The translations under genes and the position numbers were made by a program. Shown here one piece after another: positions 1 through 7,799 of a DNA stretch of 22,487 nucleotides. Below the pieces are notes generated by a model. The model ran no database searches, was not told the origin of the DNA, and saw nothing but the letters and a program-made list of their open reading frames with translations. Position 1 is the stretch's first letter. Each line of letters begins with the position of its first letter. Origin of the DNA: JBHPCZ01 sp042573625 (GTDB lineage: Bacteria; Desulfobacterota; Desulfobacteria; Desulfobacterales; UBA11574); contig JBHPCZ010000051.1 of assembly GCA_042573625.1 (NCBI GenBank), positions 1 to 22,487 on the forward strand. The letters run 5' to 3'.

Positions 1-82
1 TTTTACGAGCCTTTAACCACGAGTTCACACGGTTTAAAATCTGATTATCCATGGATCGGCTTAATGGCGAAAACTCCCCGAC
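1..82. repeat. Half copy of the intergenic palindrome core, cut by the window edge
   Basis: This stretch matches 2515-2596 over its full length with 5 mismatches in 82 bases and no gaps. The match stops 7 bases before the mutL stop codon. In the copy at 2248-2661 this segment is the right half of a long inverted repeat, so the left half should lie outside the window. The outer arm made of CACGAAG units is absent here, which suggests the core ends near this point. Confidence 0.85.
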
Positions 83-89
83 CCCTTAC

Positions 90-1829
90 TTAACTAATTC
101 TACCAAAAGCTTTTTCAAGGTCTTTTTTCGACCATCGAATCCACGTGGGGCGGCCGTGCGGGCAGTGGGACGGGTTGTCGCACGCATCGAGCTGGTTTAG
201 GAGCGCCTCGATCTCTTTATCGGCCAGCGGCTGGTTGGCCCGGACAGCACCGTGGCAGGCCATGAGCATCAGGCATTGATCAATGGCGTTTTCAAGACCG
301 GGGAAGAAGCCGATCTCCACCATCTTTTCCACGATTTCAATCACCAGAGGGGAGATATCTCCCTTTTCAAGAAGGGCGGGCACCGATTTTACCACAAACG
401 TATTCCCCCCAAAGGGTTCGATCTCCAGGCCCAGTTGTTTGAGATCCGGTATCAGCGCTTCAAGAACCGTTGATTCCCGGTATCCGAAGTCAACGGTTTC
501 AGGAACCAGGCGTTTCTGGGAAACACTTTTATGTGTTAAAGACCGATCCTTGAGCTGCTCGTAAAGGATGCGCTCATGGGCGGCGTGCTGATCGATGACA
601 AACAGTTCCTCATTGGATTCGCAGAGGATATATGTATTATGAAACTGTCCGATCACCCTCAAATCACTGAAACGCTTTTGATCCCAGAGATGCGCCTGCG
701 CTGTGGCCGGATCTTTCATATCCACCTTGAGCGGCAGTTCCTGTTTTGATGAATGGTAATCGACCAGCGGCTCTGAAACTTGGTGCGGCGGCTCGGGCGG
801 CTTTTCTCGAGGCGGTCCTGTGGGCGACCATTCGGCCCGGTCCGATCGCTTCAGCGTTGCCGATACGGTTTCGGCAACGGTTTCATGAACACGTCTCTGT
901 TCTGCAAACCGGACTTCCTGCTTTGTTGGGTGCACATTGACATCCACCCGGTCAGGGGGGACCTTTACAAAAAGAACGGCCAAAGGAAACTGTCCTTTCA
1001 TCAACCTTCCCGCATATCCTTCAAAAAGCGCATGCTGTATGACCCGGTCGCGGACAAACCGGCCGTTGACATAGATGTAGATCCCCCGGGATGTTCGGCG
1101 GGCAACCCTGGGAGATGAGGTCCATCCGAAAACGGAAATCAACGGATCACTGGATTCTATTTTGTGAAGATCGTTTTTAATCCCGCTGCCGAGAACATCT
1201 GAAACCCTGTCCAGCGGGTCGGAAACCGCGGGCCAGCTCTTTACGATCTTGTTGTTGTGATGGAGTTTGAAATGTACTTCGGGCCGGCCCAGTGCAATGC
1301 TCGCAACGCTGTCTGTTATATGCCCCATCTCTGTTGCGGTTGTTTTTAAAAACTTTCGCCGGGCCGGTGTGTTAAAAAAAAGCTGTTTTACGGTGATCAT
1401 GGTGCCCGCGGGCGCGCCGACCTCGGACACCTGTTTTATGGTGCCCCCTTCAACAATAATTTCAGTGCCCGCGGGCGTGCTCTCATCCCGGGCAACTAAG
1501 GAAAACCGGGAGACCGAAGCGATGCTGGGAAGGGCCTCGCCCCTGAAACCCAGCGTGCTGATGGAAAACAGGTCCCGGTCTTCATAGATTTTGCTGGTGG
1601 CGTAGCGCTCCAGGGCAAGGAGGGCGTCGTCGCGGTTCATCCCGATGCCGTTGTCCGAAACCCGGATCAGCGACCGCCCGCCGTTTTCCACTTCGATGAT
1701 AATCCGCGTGCTTTCCGCATCCAGCGCATTTTCGACAAGCTCTTTGACCACAGAAGACGGTCGCTCGACAACCTCGCCGGCAGCGATTTTGTTGGAGAGA
1801 ATTTCAGGAAGTATCTTTATTTTAGTCAT
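90..1829 (-). CDS. mutL: DNA mismatch repair protein MutL
   Basis: MutL couples mismatch recognition by MutS to strand removal. At 579 residues the length is usual for the family. The N-terminal GHKL ATPase is clear: E30 and N34 in the ELVENALDA motif, DNGIGM at 59-64, GFRGEA at 94-99. The second transducer domain follows to about residue 330, then a proline-rich linker (about 335-360) and the C-terminal dimerisation domain. The full endonuclease motif DQHA(X)2E(X)4E is present (D413 to E424), as are ACHGA (524-528) and CPHGRP (556-561). By family knowledge this is a nicking MutL that does not depend on MutH. It is the last gene of a minus-strand run after gatC and gatA. The stop codon lies 7 bp from the end of a repeat copy at the window edge. 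No strong Shine-Dalgarno precedes the ATG, but the start matches the conserved N-terminus (KIKILPEILSNKIAAGEV). Confidence 0.97.
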   Translation of the reverse strand: MTKIKILPEILSNKIAAGEVVERPSSVVKELVENALDAESTRIIIEVENGGRSLIRVSDNGIGMNRDDALLALERYATSKIYEDRDLFSISTLGFRGEALPSIASVSRFSLVARDESTPAGTEIIVEGGTIKQVSEVGAPAGTMITVKQLFFNTPARRKFLKTTATEMGHITDSVASIALGRPEVHFKLHHNNKIVKSWPAVSDPLDRVSDVLGSGIKNDLHKIESSDPLISVFGWTSSPRVARRTSRGIYIYVNGRFVRDRVIQHALFEGYAGRLMKGQFPLAVLFVKVPPDRVDVNVHPTKQEVRFAEQRRVHETVAETVSATLKRSDRAEWSPTGPPREKPPEPPHQVSEPLVDYHSSKQELPLKVDMKDPATAQAHLWDQKRFSDLRVIGQFHNTYILCESNEELFVIDQHAAHERILYEQLKDRSLTHKSVSQKRLVPETVDFGYRESTVLEALIPDLKQLGLEIEPFGGNTFVVKSVPALLEKGDISPLVIEIVEKMVEIGFFPGLENAIDQCLMLMACHGAVRANQPLADKEIEALLNQLDACDNPSHCPHGRPTWIRWSKKDLEKAFGRIS

Positions 1830-1894
1830 ATTTTGGGATAGGGTGTTTACTATCTGTTATGATTTATTTCCTCTGCATCAGCCGAGCAACCGGA

Positions 1895-2001
1895 AAACTC
1901 GAAGCACGAAGCTCGAAACTCGAAACAAATCCGAAAATATGAATGTTCAAATTTTTGTCATTCAAATTTGTTTCGGATTTCGATATTCGAAATTCGGATT
2001 T
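1895..2001. repeat. Palindrome with 7-nt periodic CGAA arms
   Basis: The left arm carries CGAA at 1900, 1907, 1914 and 1921, exactly 7 nt apart. The right arm carries the complement TTCG at 1972, 1979, 1986 and 1993, also 7 nt apart. The inner part pairs imperfectly (GAAACAAAT...GAATG against CATTC...ATTTGTTTC). Both strands can therefore fold into a long imperfect hairpin. It fills most of the gap between the small gene at 2030-2209 and mutL. I do not know a family name for it. Confidence 0.75.
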
Positions 2002-2003
2002 TG

Positions 2004-2027
2004 CCTGAACATGACCTTTCGTTCAGG
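2004..2027 (-). other. Short hairpin just downstream of the small gene
   Basis: A perfect 7-bp stem (CCTGAAC / GTTCAGG) encloses a 10-nt loop and begins 2 bases after the stop codon of the 59-residue gene. No clear U-run follows on the minus strand, so a rho-independent terminator is possible but not shown. It could also be part of the adjacent repeat. Confidence 0.35.
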
Positions 2028-2029
2028 TA

Positions 2030-2209
2030 CTATTTGTTTTCCTGCATAACAAATCGATACAAATAGTCGGCACCTTTCGGAGAGAGGTCGAATTTAAGGG
2101 TTGCCTCCTCGACAATTTCCTTCAGTTTTCTTGACGGCTCATACTTTCGCTCTTCAGAAACCCATTTGACGGCTTTCCTCAGATCTTCACCTTCCGGTTG
2201 AATACTCAT
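2030..2209 (-). CDS. Conserved-looking small protein, 59 residues, function unknown
   Basis: This open frame lies between gatA and mutL. It starts MSIQPEGEDLRKAVKWVSEE and ends in FVMQENK. It is very charged, mostly predicted helix, and has no signal peptide or membrane segment. An AAGGA Shine-Dalgarno sits about 9 nt before the ATG. The codon choice and the long helical, soluble composition look like a real protein, while the opposite-strand frame over the same DNA runs into repeat sequence. It is in the same direction as its neighbours and is probably co-transcribed with gatA and mutL. I have an impression that similar short proteins occur in related sulfate reducers, but I cannot verify that here. 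No function is assigned. Confidence 0.7.
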   Translation of the reverse strand: MSIQPEGEDLRKAVKWVSEERKYEPSRKLKEIVEEATLKFDLSPKGADYLYRFVMQENK

Positions 2210-2247
2210 AGTTCAAATTTCCTTTTTATAGAATTAATATGTTTTTT

Positions 2248-2661
2248 ACCACGAAGCGCACGAAGTACACGAAGAACTTTTAGGCTTTATAAAACCATAC
2301 GTTTATTTCCTGTTTTTAAATATTTGAGCATTCGGGAAGTTTTTATCATAAAGCTTTATAAATTAGCGAAATGGGTGATCAGGTTTTAAAGCGTGTGCTG
2401 TTTGAGTGGTTTAAGGATCGTTAGAAAGAACAGACACATTGCACAAATCAACCATCGAAGAGGTCTTCATTCATTAAGCGAACCATTTTTTTTACTATGA
2501 AAGCCTCTGTTCTTTTTTACGAGCCTTTAACCACGAGTTCACACGGTTTAAAACCTGATTATCCATGAAGCGGCTTAACAGCGAAAACTCCCCGACTGCT
2601 CAAATATTTAACATTAAATTAATCAAATTCCAATCTTCGTGTCCCTTCGTGTTCTTCGTGG
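2248..2661. repeat. Long imperfect palindrome with 9-nt CACGAAG arms and a mobile-looking core
   Basis: The left arm has three CACGAAG units 9 nt apart (2248-2274). The right arm has three CTTCGTG units starting at 2635, 2645 and 2654. Inside, TAAATATTTGAGCA at 2317-2330 pairs perfectly with 2597-2610. Further in, about 2365-2437 pairs imperfectly with about 2500-2565. The core's right half is repeated at 1-82, and the core is also related, in the opposite orientation, to the element at 4178-4602. It fills the gatA to small-gene gap and has no coding capacity that I trust. Confidence 0.85.
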
Positions 2662-2672
2662 TTTAATTGGTA

Positions 2673-4133
2673 TTACAGTGCCGGTTTTTTGTCGTGAAAA
2701 TCGGTGGCCTGCTCAAAATTGTAAGCCACCTTGAAAATCGTTTCCTCGTTAAAGTGGCTGGCCATGATCTGAAGCCCGATGGGGAGGCCATCCGCTGAAA
2801 AGCCGCAGGGGACGGACATGCCGGGTATTCCCGCGAGATTCGCCGACAGTGTAAATATATCGGACAGATACATGGTCAGCGGATCGTCGACCTTTTCCCC
2901 GATCTTAAAGGCCGGTGTCGGGGCGACCGGTGACAGTATGACGTCGCAGGTATTAAATGCCTTTTTGAAATCTTCCATGATTAACGTTCTGACCTGAGAA
3001 GCCTTCCCGTAATAGGCATCATAATACCCTGCGGAAAGACAATAAGTGCCGATAATGATGCGCCGCTGGACTTCAGAACCGAACCCTATCGTTCGAGTAC
3101 TTCTGTACATTTCCATGAGTCCCGCGTTGCCTTTGTCCCTGAATCCGTATTTGACGCCATCATACCGGGCAAGATTCGAGCTGGCCTCGGCCGGCGCAAT
3201 CACATAATAGGCGGCAACAACATACTCCGTATGCGGGAGTGAGACCTCGACGCATTCGGCACCCAGGCCTTCTATTGTTCGGATGGCATTTTTTACGGCA
3301 GCGGAAACTTCGGAATCAAGTCCTTCCATGGCAGTATACTCTTCGGGAAGACCGACGGTGATTCCTTTTAATCCGTCTTCGAGAAAAGATGCATAATCCG
3401 GAACATTCTTTGGGACCGAGGTGGAATCTTTGGGGTCATAACCGGAAATTGCATTCATCAAAACAGCACAATCCGTAACATCTTTTGCCAGAGGACCGAT
3501 CTGGTCAAGAGATGAAGCAAAAGCAACGAGACCGAAGCGGGAAACTCTTCCGTAGGTGGGTTTCATCCCGACCACGCCGCAGTGGGAAGCAGGCTGCCTT
3601 ACGGATCCGCCGGTATCCGAACCCAGGGCGCCGATGCACATGTCGGCCGCCACTGCCGCCGCGGAACCGCCGCTTGACCCGCCGGGAATCCGGGTCAGGT
3701 CCCACGGGTTGCGGGTCGGCTTCATGCGTGAATGTTCATTGGATGACCCCATGGCAAATTCATCCATGTTGGTCTTTCCAACGATCACGGCATTGGCCTG
3801 CCTCAGTTTTTCGATGACCGTGGCGTCGTAAGGCGGCACGAAATTCTCGAGCATCTTTGAGGCGCATGTTGTCCGAAGCCCCTTTGTGCACATCAGATCC
3901 TTTATGGCCAGAGGTATACCGGTGAGGGGCGACAGCCGGCTTTCGGTAATGGCTCGATCCGCAATCTCCGCCTGGGCCATTGCCGTTTCATCTGCAATGG
4001 TAATATATGCATCCACATTCTTTTCCACAGCAGCGATGCGATCCAGGACCGCGCGCGTCAGCTCCTTCGAAGAAATCTCTTTATTCTTTAAAAGCGTGTG
4101 GGCTTTTTGTATTGTCAGTTCGTGCAGCTTCAT
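2673..4133 (-). CDS. gatA: Asp-tRNA(Asn)/Glu-tRNA(Gln) amidotransferase subunit A
   Basis: GatA is the glutaminase subunit of GatCAB. It frees ammonia from glutamine, which GatB uses to amidate Glu-tRNA(Gln) or Asp-tRNA(Asn). The 486 residues fit the family closely. The amidase Ser-cisSer-Lys triad is visible: K78 in GIPLAIKD, S153 in the GGSSGGSA stretch, and S177 in GSDTGGS. The start is well placed, with a GGAG-type ribosome site just upstream and the usual family N-terminus (MKLHELTIQKA). The gene follows gatC on the same strand, but the two are separated by about 500 bp filled by a long palindrome, which is unusual for a tight operon pair. gatB is not in the window. Confidence 0.98.
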   Translation of the reverse strand: MKLHELTIQKAHTLLKNKEISSKELTRAVLDRIAAVEKNVDAYITIADETAMAQAEIADRAITESRLSPLTGIPLAIKDLMCTKGLRTTCASKMLENFVPPYDATVIEKLRQANAVIVGKTNMDEFAMGSSNEHSRMKPTRNPWDLTRIPGGSSGGSAAAVAADMCIGALGSDTGGSVRQPASHCGVVGMKPTYGRVSRFGLVAFASSLDQIGPLAKDVTDCAVLMNAISGYDPKDSTSVPKNVPDYASFLEDGLKGITVGLPEEYTAMEGLDSEVSAAVKNAIRTIEGLGAECVEVSLPHTEYVVAAYYVIAPAEASSNLARYDGVKYGFRDKGNAGLMEMYRSTRTIGFGSEVQRRIIIGTYCLSAGYYDAYYGKASQVRTLIMEDFKKAFNTCDVILSPVAPTPAFKIGEKVDDPLTMYLSDIFTLSANLAGIPGMSVPCGFSADGLPIGLQIMASHFNEETIFKVAYNFEQATDFHDKKPAL

Positions 4134-4177
4134 AGACTACCTGCTCCTAACCCGGATAAACCAGAGCCAAAAAAACG

Positions 4178-4602
4178 TATCACGAAAGTATGAAAGTGCG
4201 AAGACACAAAAATTAGAATTTTTGGTTCTTCTCCCGATGAGTTGGTACAAGGGGTCAAGTGTTTTTGCACTTAAATCGCGCAATGGATAACCCTATATTA
4301 AACCGCGCAAACTCGTATATAAGGGCTCGTAAGAAAAAACAGATGCCTAGAGAAAAATCAACAGGTTGCCATAACGACCGGCACTTTCTTTTAACAATTT
4401 TTTTTTGGCATGCGTCTGTTTTTCCCAACGATCCCTAATATACTCAAACAGTGCCCGATTTAATATAGGATCACCCATTGCACGGAGAGATCGGGCGCTG
4501 CATTAAGTATTTCGCTTGAATCCTCGAATCTTTGACCCCTGAATCCTGTGAAAATCGCCAACTCTTTTGGAGATGATCCAAAATTTTTCGTGTTTTCGTG
4601 AT
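4178..4602. repeat. Long imperfect palindrome with 8-nt arms between gatC and gatA
   Basis: The left arm reads as four 8-nt units from 4181 (CACGAAAG, TATGAAAG, TGCGAAGA, CACAAAAA). The right arm has TTTTCGTG twice, at 4585 and 4593. Successive inner segments pair in order: AATTTTTGG with CCAAAATTT, GAGTTGG with CCAACTC, GGGGTCAA (4251-4258) with TTGACCCC (4532-4539), and GCAATGG/ACCCTATATTAAA with TTTAATATAGG/CCCATTGC. The inner core resembles that of the 2248-2661 element but is inverted. For 4285-4347 against the complement of 2501-2562, I count 47 of about 62 aligned positions identical. Confidence 0.85.
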
Positions 4603-4634
4603 GACTTAAAATGTTTTTATCACAACCCAACAGG

Positions 4635-4922
4635 CTATTCGATGACCTTTGGAACTAAAAAATTACCGTCCTCATCCTCAGGCGCGTTGGCCAGTGCCGC
4701 GTCCCTGTCAAAAGGTTCTTCGACCGTGTCTTCCCGAAAAGCATTGGTCAGGGAAATGGCGTGGGAAGTGGGCGTTACCCCCTCTGTGTCAACACGGTCC
4801 AGTGTGTCCACATATTCCAATATTGTCCCGATCTGCCCGGCAAACTTTTCTATGGCCGCTTCATCCAGGTTCAGCCGGGCCAGATTCGCCACATGAATAA
4901 CACCGTCTTTGTCTATTTTCAT
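4635..4922 (-). CDS. gatC: Asp-tRNA(Asn)/Glu-tRNA(Gln) amidotransferase subunit C
   Basis: GatC is the small subunit that wraps around and stabilises GatA and GatB in the tRNA amidotransferase. The 95-residue length is typical. The family pattern is present: an N-terminal HVANLARLNLDE helix, a middle segment (ILEYVDTLDRVDTEGV) and the PTSHA turn, then an acidic tail region (FREDTVEEP) and a C-terminal NFLVPKVIE. An AGGGAG ribosome site precedes the ATG. It sits upstream of gatA in transcription order and downstream of the SPOR-domain gene. The gap to gatA is occupied by a long palindrome. Confidence 0.97.
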   Translation of the reverse strand: MKIDKDGVIHVANLARLNLDEAAIEKFAGQIGTILEYVDTLDRVDTEGVTPTSHAISLTNAFREDTVEEPFDRDAALANAPEDEDGNFLVPKVIE

Positions 4923-4949
4923 GAAATGCTCCCTAAATAGAGATCTTTG

Positions 4950-5005
4950 AAAAACGCCCCCTATACTTTAACAAAACGAGTCTTGGGGGTTGGGTGGTGT
5001 TTTTT
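4950..5005 (-). other. Possible hairpin or attenuator between the SPOR gene and gatC
   Basis: AAAAACGCCCCC at 4950-4961 can pair with GGGGG at 4985-4989 and GTTTTT near 4999-5005, with an unpaired bulge on one side. On the minus strand the structure ends in a run of T, so weak termination or attenuation before gatC is possible. The stem is interrupted, and I hold this loosely. Confidence 0.3.
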
Positions 5006-5031
5006 AAGACAAAATGCTTTCTTTTCCTTTT

Positions 5032-5727
5032 CTATTGGCGAATCAGAATCGCCTTAAACCCGTCTTTTGCCAGCCGGTTCAGCATGCCATCGGCTTCATT
5101 TCTGTTTTTAAAGCTCCCTGTTCTTACCCTGAACCATGTGCCCCTGCCTGAAATCTCCCCGGTCGTCCTGTATGCAGAATACCCCTTTTGATTTAAAGTT
5201 ACAATCATCTCATCGGCAGCGCCCGAATCTTTAAATGACGCAATCTGTATTGTATACTTTCCACTGGATTCAACTTTGCCGCCGGAATAATCTGCGATGT
5301 CGGTTTGGGGCGTATCTGCCGCCCGGGCTTCTTCAGTTTCGCCCACCGTTAGTTTTGCAGTGTCAGGCTTTCCAGGTGTTGGTTCTGTTTTTTGTTCGAT
5401 GATTTCCTCGGGCAGCTTTGCATTGCTTTTTGTATCTTTCAGATCTTCGTAAAAACGGAGGTCTGTTTTGTCGCTCCCCGCATCTCTGTGGATTTTGTAT
5501 CGCCTTTCTTTCTGTTTGATGTCTTTCTCTTTTAATGCAGCCAGTTCTTTTTGAAGCTTTTCAATGTCAAATCGTACCGGGGCTGTCCCTCTGCCCACGA
5601 TAATACCGAGTATAAACATCCAAGCCGAAACAAAGAAGATCAAAAAAAGCCGTAAGGCAAATCCTTTACGCTTCGACGGAGGGGACGGTTTCTTCTTTGT
5701 TGTTGAAACTTTTGCTTTTTTTTTCAT
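5032..5727 (-). CDS. SPOR-domain, single-pass membrane protein
   Basis: The 231-residue protein has a lysine-rich cytoplasmic head (1-22), one membrane segment (about 24-45), and a long charged, coiled-coil-like and low-complexity region (about 55-150). It ends in a C-terminal SPOR domain (about 156-231: YTIQIASFKD... to FKAILIRQ). SPOR domains bind denuded peptidoglycan at division septa, and the layout is like DedD or FtsN-type proteins. A division or envelope role is therefore inferred, not shown. It lies between argS and gatC on the same strand. No Shine-Dalgarno is visible before the ATG. Instead, the outer end of a long palindrome lies only 13 bp upstream. Confidence 0.85.
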   Translation of the reverse strand: MKKKAKVSTTKKKPSPPSKRKGFALRLFLIFFVSAWMFILGIIVGRGTAPVRFDIEKLQKELAALKEKDIKQKERRYKIHRDAGSDKTDLRFYEDLKDTKSNAKLPEEIIEQKTEPTPGKPDTAKLTVGETEEARAADTPQTDIADYSGGKVESSGKYTIQIASFKDSGAADEMIVTLNQKGYSAYRTTGEISGRGTWFRVRTGSFKNRNEADGMLNRLAKDGFKAILIRQ

Positions 5728-5740
5728 TATTTGTAATTAT

Positions 5741-6069
5741 TCAGCCACTAAGTGTTCTATTTCATAAGTTCGGTGACATATAACTGGTCAGTTTATAGAT
5801 AAACCACAGAGAGCACAGAGGACACAGAGAATTACATTTTAAACCTTTGAATTCCGTCCTTAAGTCTTTTTAAATGAAGTTCCCGGGCAAGGCACTGTTG
5901 ACATGTTGATTCGAGCAAACCGGGTCCTAAATTTCAATGGACTTCGATGGCACACCCAATAATTTTTCCTGTAAAAGGATCCTTCTTCATTTCTCTCTGT
6001 GCTCTCTGTGTCCTCTGTGGTGAAATATTTACGTCACCATATTTGCAAATGTGTGTGCTTAGTGGCTGA
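5741..6069. repeat. Palindromic element with 12-bp perfect ends and 9-nt CACAGAG arms
   Basis: The ends are a perfect inverted repeat: TCAGCCACTAAG at 5741-5752 and its complement at 6058-6069. Further in, GGTGAC faces GTCACC. Next come three CACAGAG units 9 nt apart (5803-5829), facing three CTCTGTG units 9 nt apart (5995-6020). The inner 160 bp holds no convincing gene. The element fills nearly all of the argS to SPOR-gene gap. Confidence 0.85.
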
Positions 6070-6112
6070 GCTGTTATGAAATTTAATACAAGGTGTACTG
6101 GATCCTGCAGGG

Positions 6113-7777
6113 TTACATTCTTTCCGGCGCGCTAACTCCCAATAGGGTCAGTCCGTTTCGGATGACCATTTGAACGGCAAGTACCATATACAGCCGACCG
6201 CGGGTCAATGCGGGATCATCGGTCAGCACCCTGTGCTTATTGTAATAGGTATGAAAAGCGGAAGCAAGGTTCATCAAATAATACGTAATGCGATGGGGTT
6301 CCATATTCTCCGCACTCTGTTTTACAACTTCCGGATAACGGGCCATTGTTTTCATAAGATTGATTTCTTCAGGCGCTTCGAGCCTGGAAATCATCCCGGA
6401 ATTCCCGTCTGCAGAGGGTATTCCCATTTCCCTTGCCTTGCGGGCAATACTCGATATTCGGGCATGAACATATTGAACGTAAAAAACCGGATTGTCGTTT
6501 GTTTTTTTCTTTGCCAGTTCCAAATCAAAATCCAGCGTGCTTTCATAATGGCGCGTCAGGAAAATGAACCTTGCCGCGTCTCTTCCGACTTCCTCGATGA
6601 CGTCTTTCAGTGTAACAAATTCACCGGCCCGGGTCGACATGGCAACAGGTTCTCCGCCCCGCAGCAGATTAACCAGCTGAACCAGAATAACATTAAACCG
6701 GTTTCTTCTGCGGCCGGACGCCTCTATTGAAGCGGTTACGCGGGGAATATATCCGTGGTGATCCGCACCCCAGACGTCGATAGCCCGATCAAATCCACGG
6801 TCAAACTTGTCCTGGTGATATGCAATATCGGAAGCAAAATATGTGGGCTGTCCGTTATTACGCACGACCACACGATCTTTTTCATCCCCAAAATCGTGCG
6901 TCTTAAACCAGAGTGCCCCATCCTTTTCATAGATCACGCCCTGACGGCGAAAATCATCAATGACCTTTTCCACCTTGCCGGAATCGAAAAGGCTCTGTTC
7001 GCTAAACCAGTTGTCGTATTCTACGCCGAAAGATTCCAGATCGTTTTTAATGTTTTTCAATATATGCTCTGCCGCATATCGGGCACAAAAGCGTATGGCT
7101 TCCGCTTCATCCAGATCTATAATTGAGTCCCCTTCCAGCGACTTTATTCTTTTCGCATAATCAATGATATAATCTCCCTGGTAGCAGTCATCCGGATACT
7201 CAATTTCTTCCCCCAAAAACGCCTTATACCTCAGGTAAACAGACCGTCCCAGAGTGTTGATCTGTCTGCCCGAGTCATTGATATAGTATTCTTTTTCAAC
7301 AGTGTACCCGCAAAACGAAAGGATATTTGCCACGGTATCGCCCACGGCAGCGCCCCGGCCATGCCCGACATGAAGCGGCCCGGTGGGATTGGCACTCACG
7401 AATTCCACCTGGATGTTTTTGCCATTGCCAATATTTGAAGCGCCGTATCGATCATTTTTCTCATGAATCCGGTGTAAAATCGGATGCCAGGATGAAATGT
7501 TCATGAAAAGATTAATAAAACCGGGGCCTGCAATTTCAGCTCTGGCAATGATATCTTCCGGATCGGTCATATGGTGGATGACGGCCTCGGCGATCTTTTT
7601 CGGAGGCATCCTCTGGGCAGATGCCATAACCATCGATATGTTGGTTGAAAAATCACCGTGTAACGCAACCTTGGGTTCCTCGACTTCCACATCGGGAACT
7701 TCAGATGAGGTTAAATCCCCTTTTTCATATGCTGCGAAAACGGCTTGAGAGATTATCTTTTTTATTTTATTTTTCAT
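6113..7777 (-). CDS. argS: Arginyl-tRNA synthetase
   Basis: This class I aminoacyl-tRNA synthetase charges tRNA(Arg) with arginine. From the chosen ATG it has 554 residues, normal for ArgRS. The N-terminal additional domain (GDFSTNISMVMA, GPGFINLFM) is followed by the signature FVSANPTGPLHVGHGRGA, with the HIGH-like HVGH at 136-139. A KMSK-like loop appears as VAMSTRAGEF near residue 380, as is common for ArgRS. The DALR anticodon-binding domain closes the protein. I start at MKNKIKK; an upstream in-frame TTG would add 13 residues but lies inside a repeat arm. It is the first gene of the minus-strand run. Confidence 0.97.
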   Translation of the reverse strand: MKNKIKKIISQAVFAAYEKGDLTSSEVPDVEVEEPKVALHGDFSTNISMVMASAQRMPPKKIAEAVIHHMTDPEDIIARAEIAGPGFINLFMNISSWHPILHRIHEKNDRYGASNIGNGKNIQVEFVSANPTGPLHVGHGRGAAVGDTVANILSFCGYTVEKEYYINDSGRQINTLGRSVYLRYKAFLGEEIEYPDDCYQGDYIIDYAKRIKSLEGDSIIDLDEAEAIRFCARYAAEHILKNIKNDLESFGVEYDNWFSEQSLFDSGKVEKVIDDFRRQGVIYEKDGALWFKTHDFGDEKDRVVVRNNGQPTYFASDIAYHQDKFDRGFDRAIDVWGADHHGYIPRVTASIEASGRRRNRFNVILVQLVNLLRGGEPVAMSTRAGEFVTLKDVIEEVGRDAARFIFLTRHYESTLDFDLELAKKKTNDNPVFYVQYVHARISSIARKAREMGIPSADGNSGMISRLEAPEEINLMKTMARYPEVVKQSAENMEPHRITYYLMNLASAFHTYYNKHRVLTDDPALTRGRLYMVLAVQMVIRNGLTLLGVSAPERM

Positions 7778-7799
7778 TATTTTATGATGATTCAAGTGT

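Noticed and set aside
1645..2049. Plus-strand 134-residue frame across the mutL 5' end
   Set aside because: It is antisense to the mutL ATPase domain and then reads through the CGAA palindrome; it looks like chance.
2248..2661. CRISPR array or insertion sequence as explanation for the CACGAAG repeats
   Set aside because: Units are only 7-9 nt with no spacers, arms face each other, no cas genes are near, and no transposase frame exists inside.
3485..3831. Plus-strand open frames inside gatA
   Set aside because: They are arginine- and proline-rich antisense shadows of the conserved amidase gene, with no ribosome site or family pattern.
6170..6730. Plus-strand 186-residue frame inside argS
   Set aside because: It is antisense to the conserved DALR and catalytic regions and lacks any recognisable motif.
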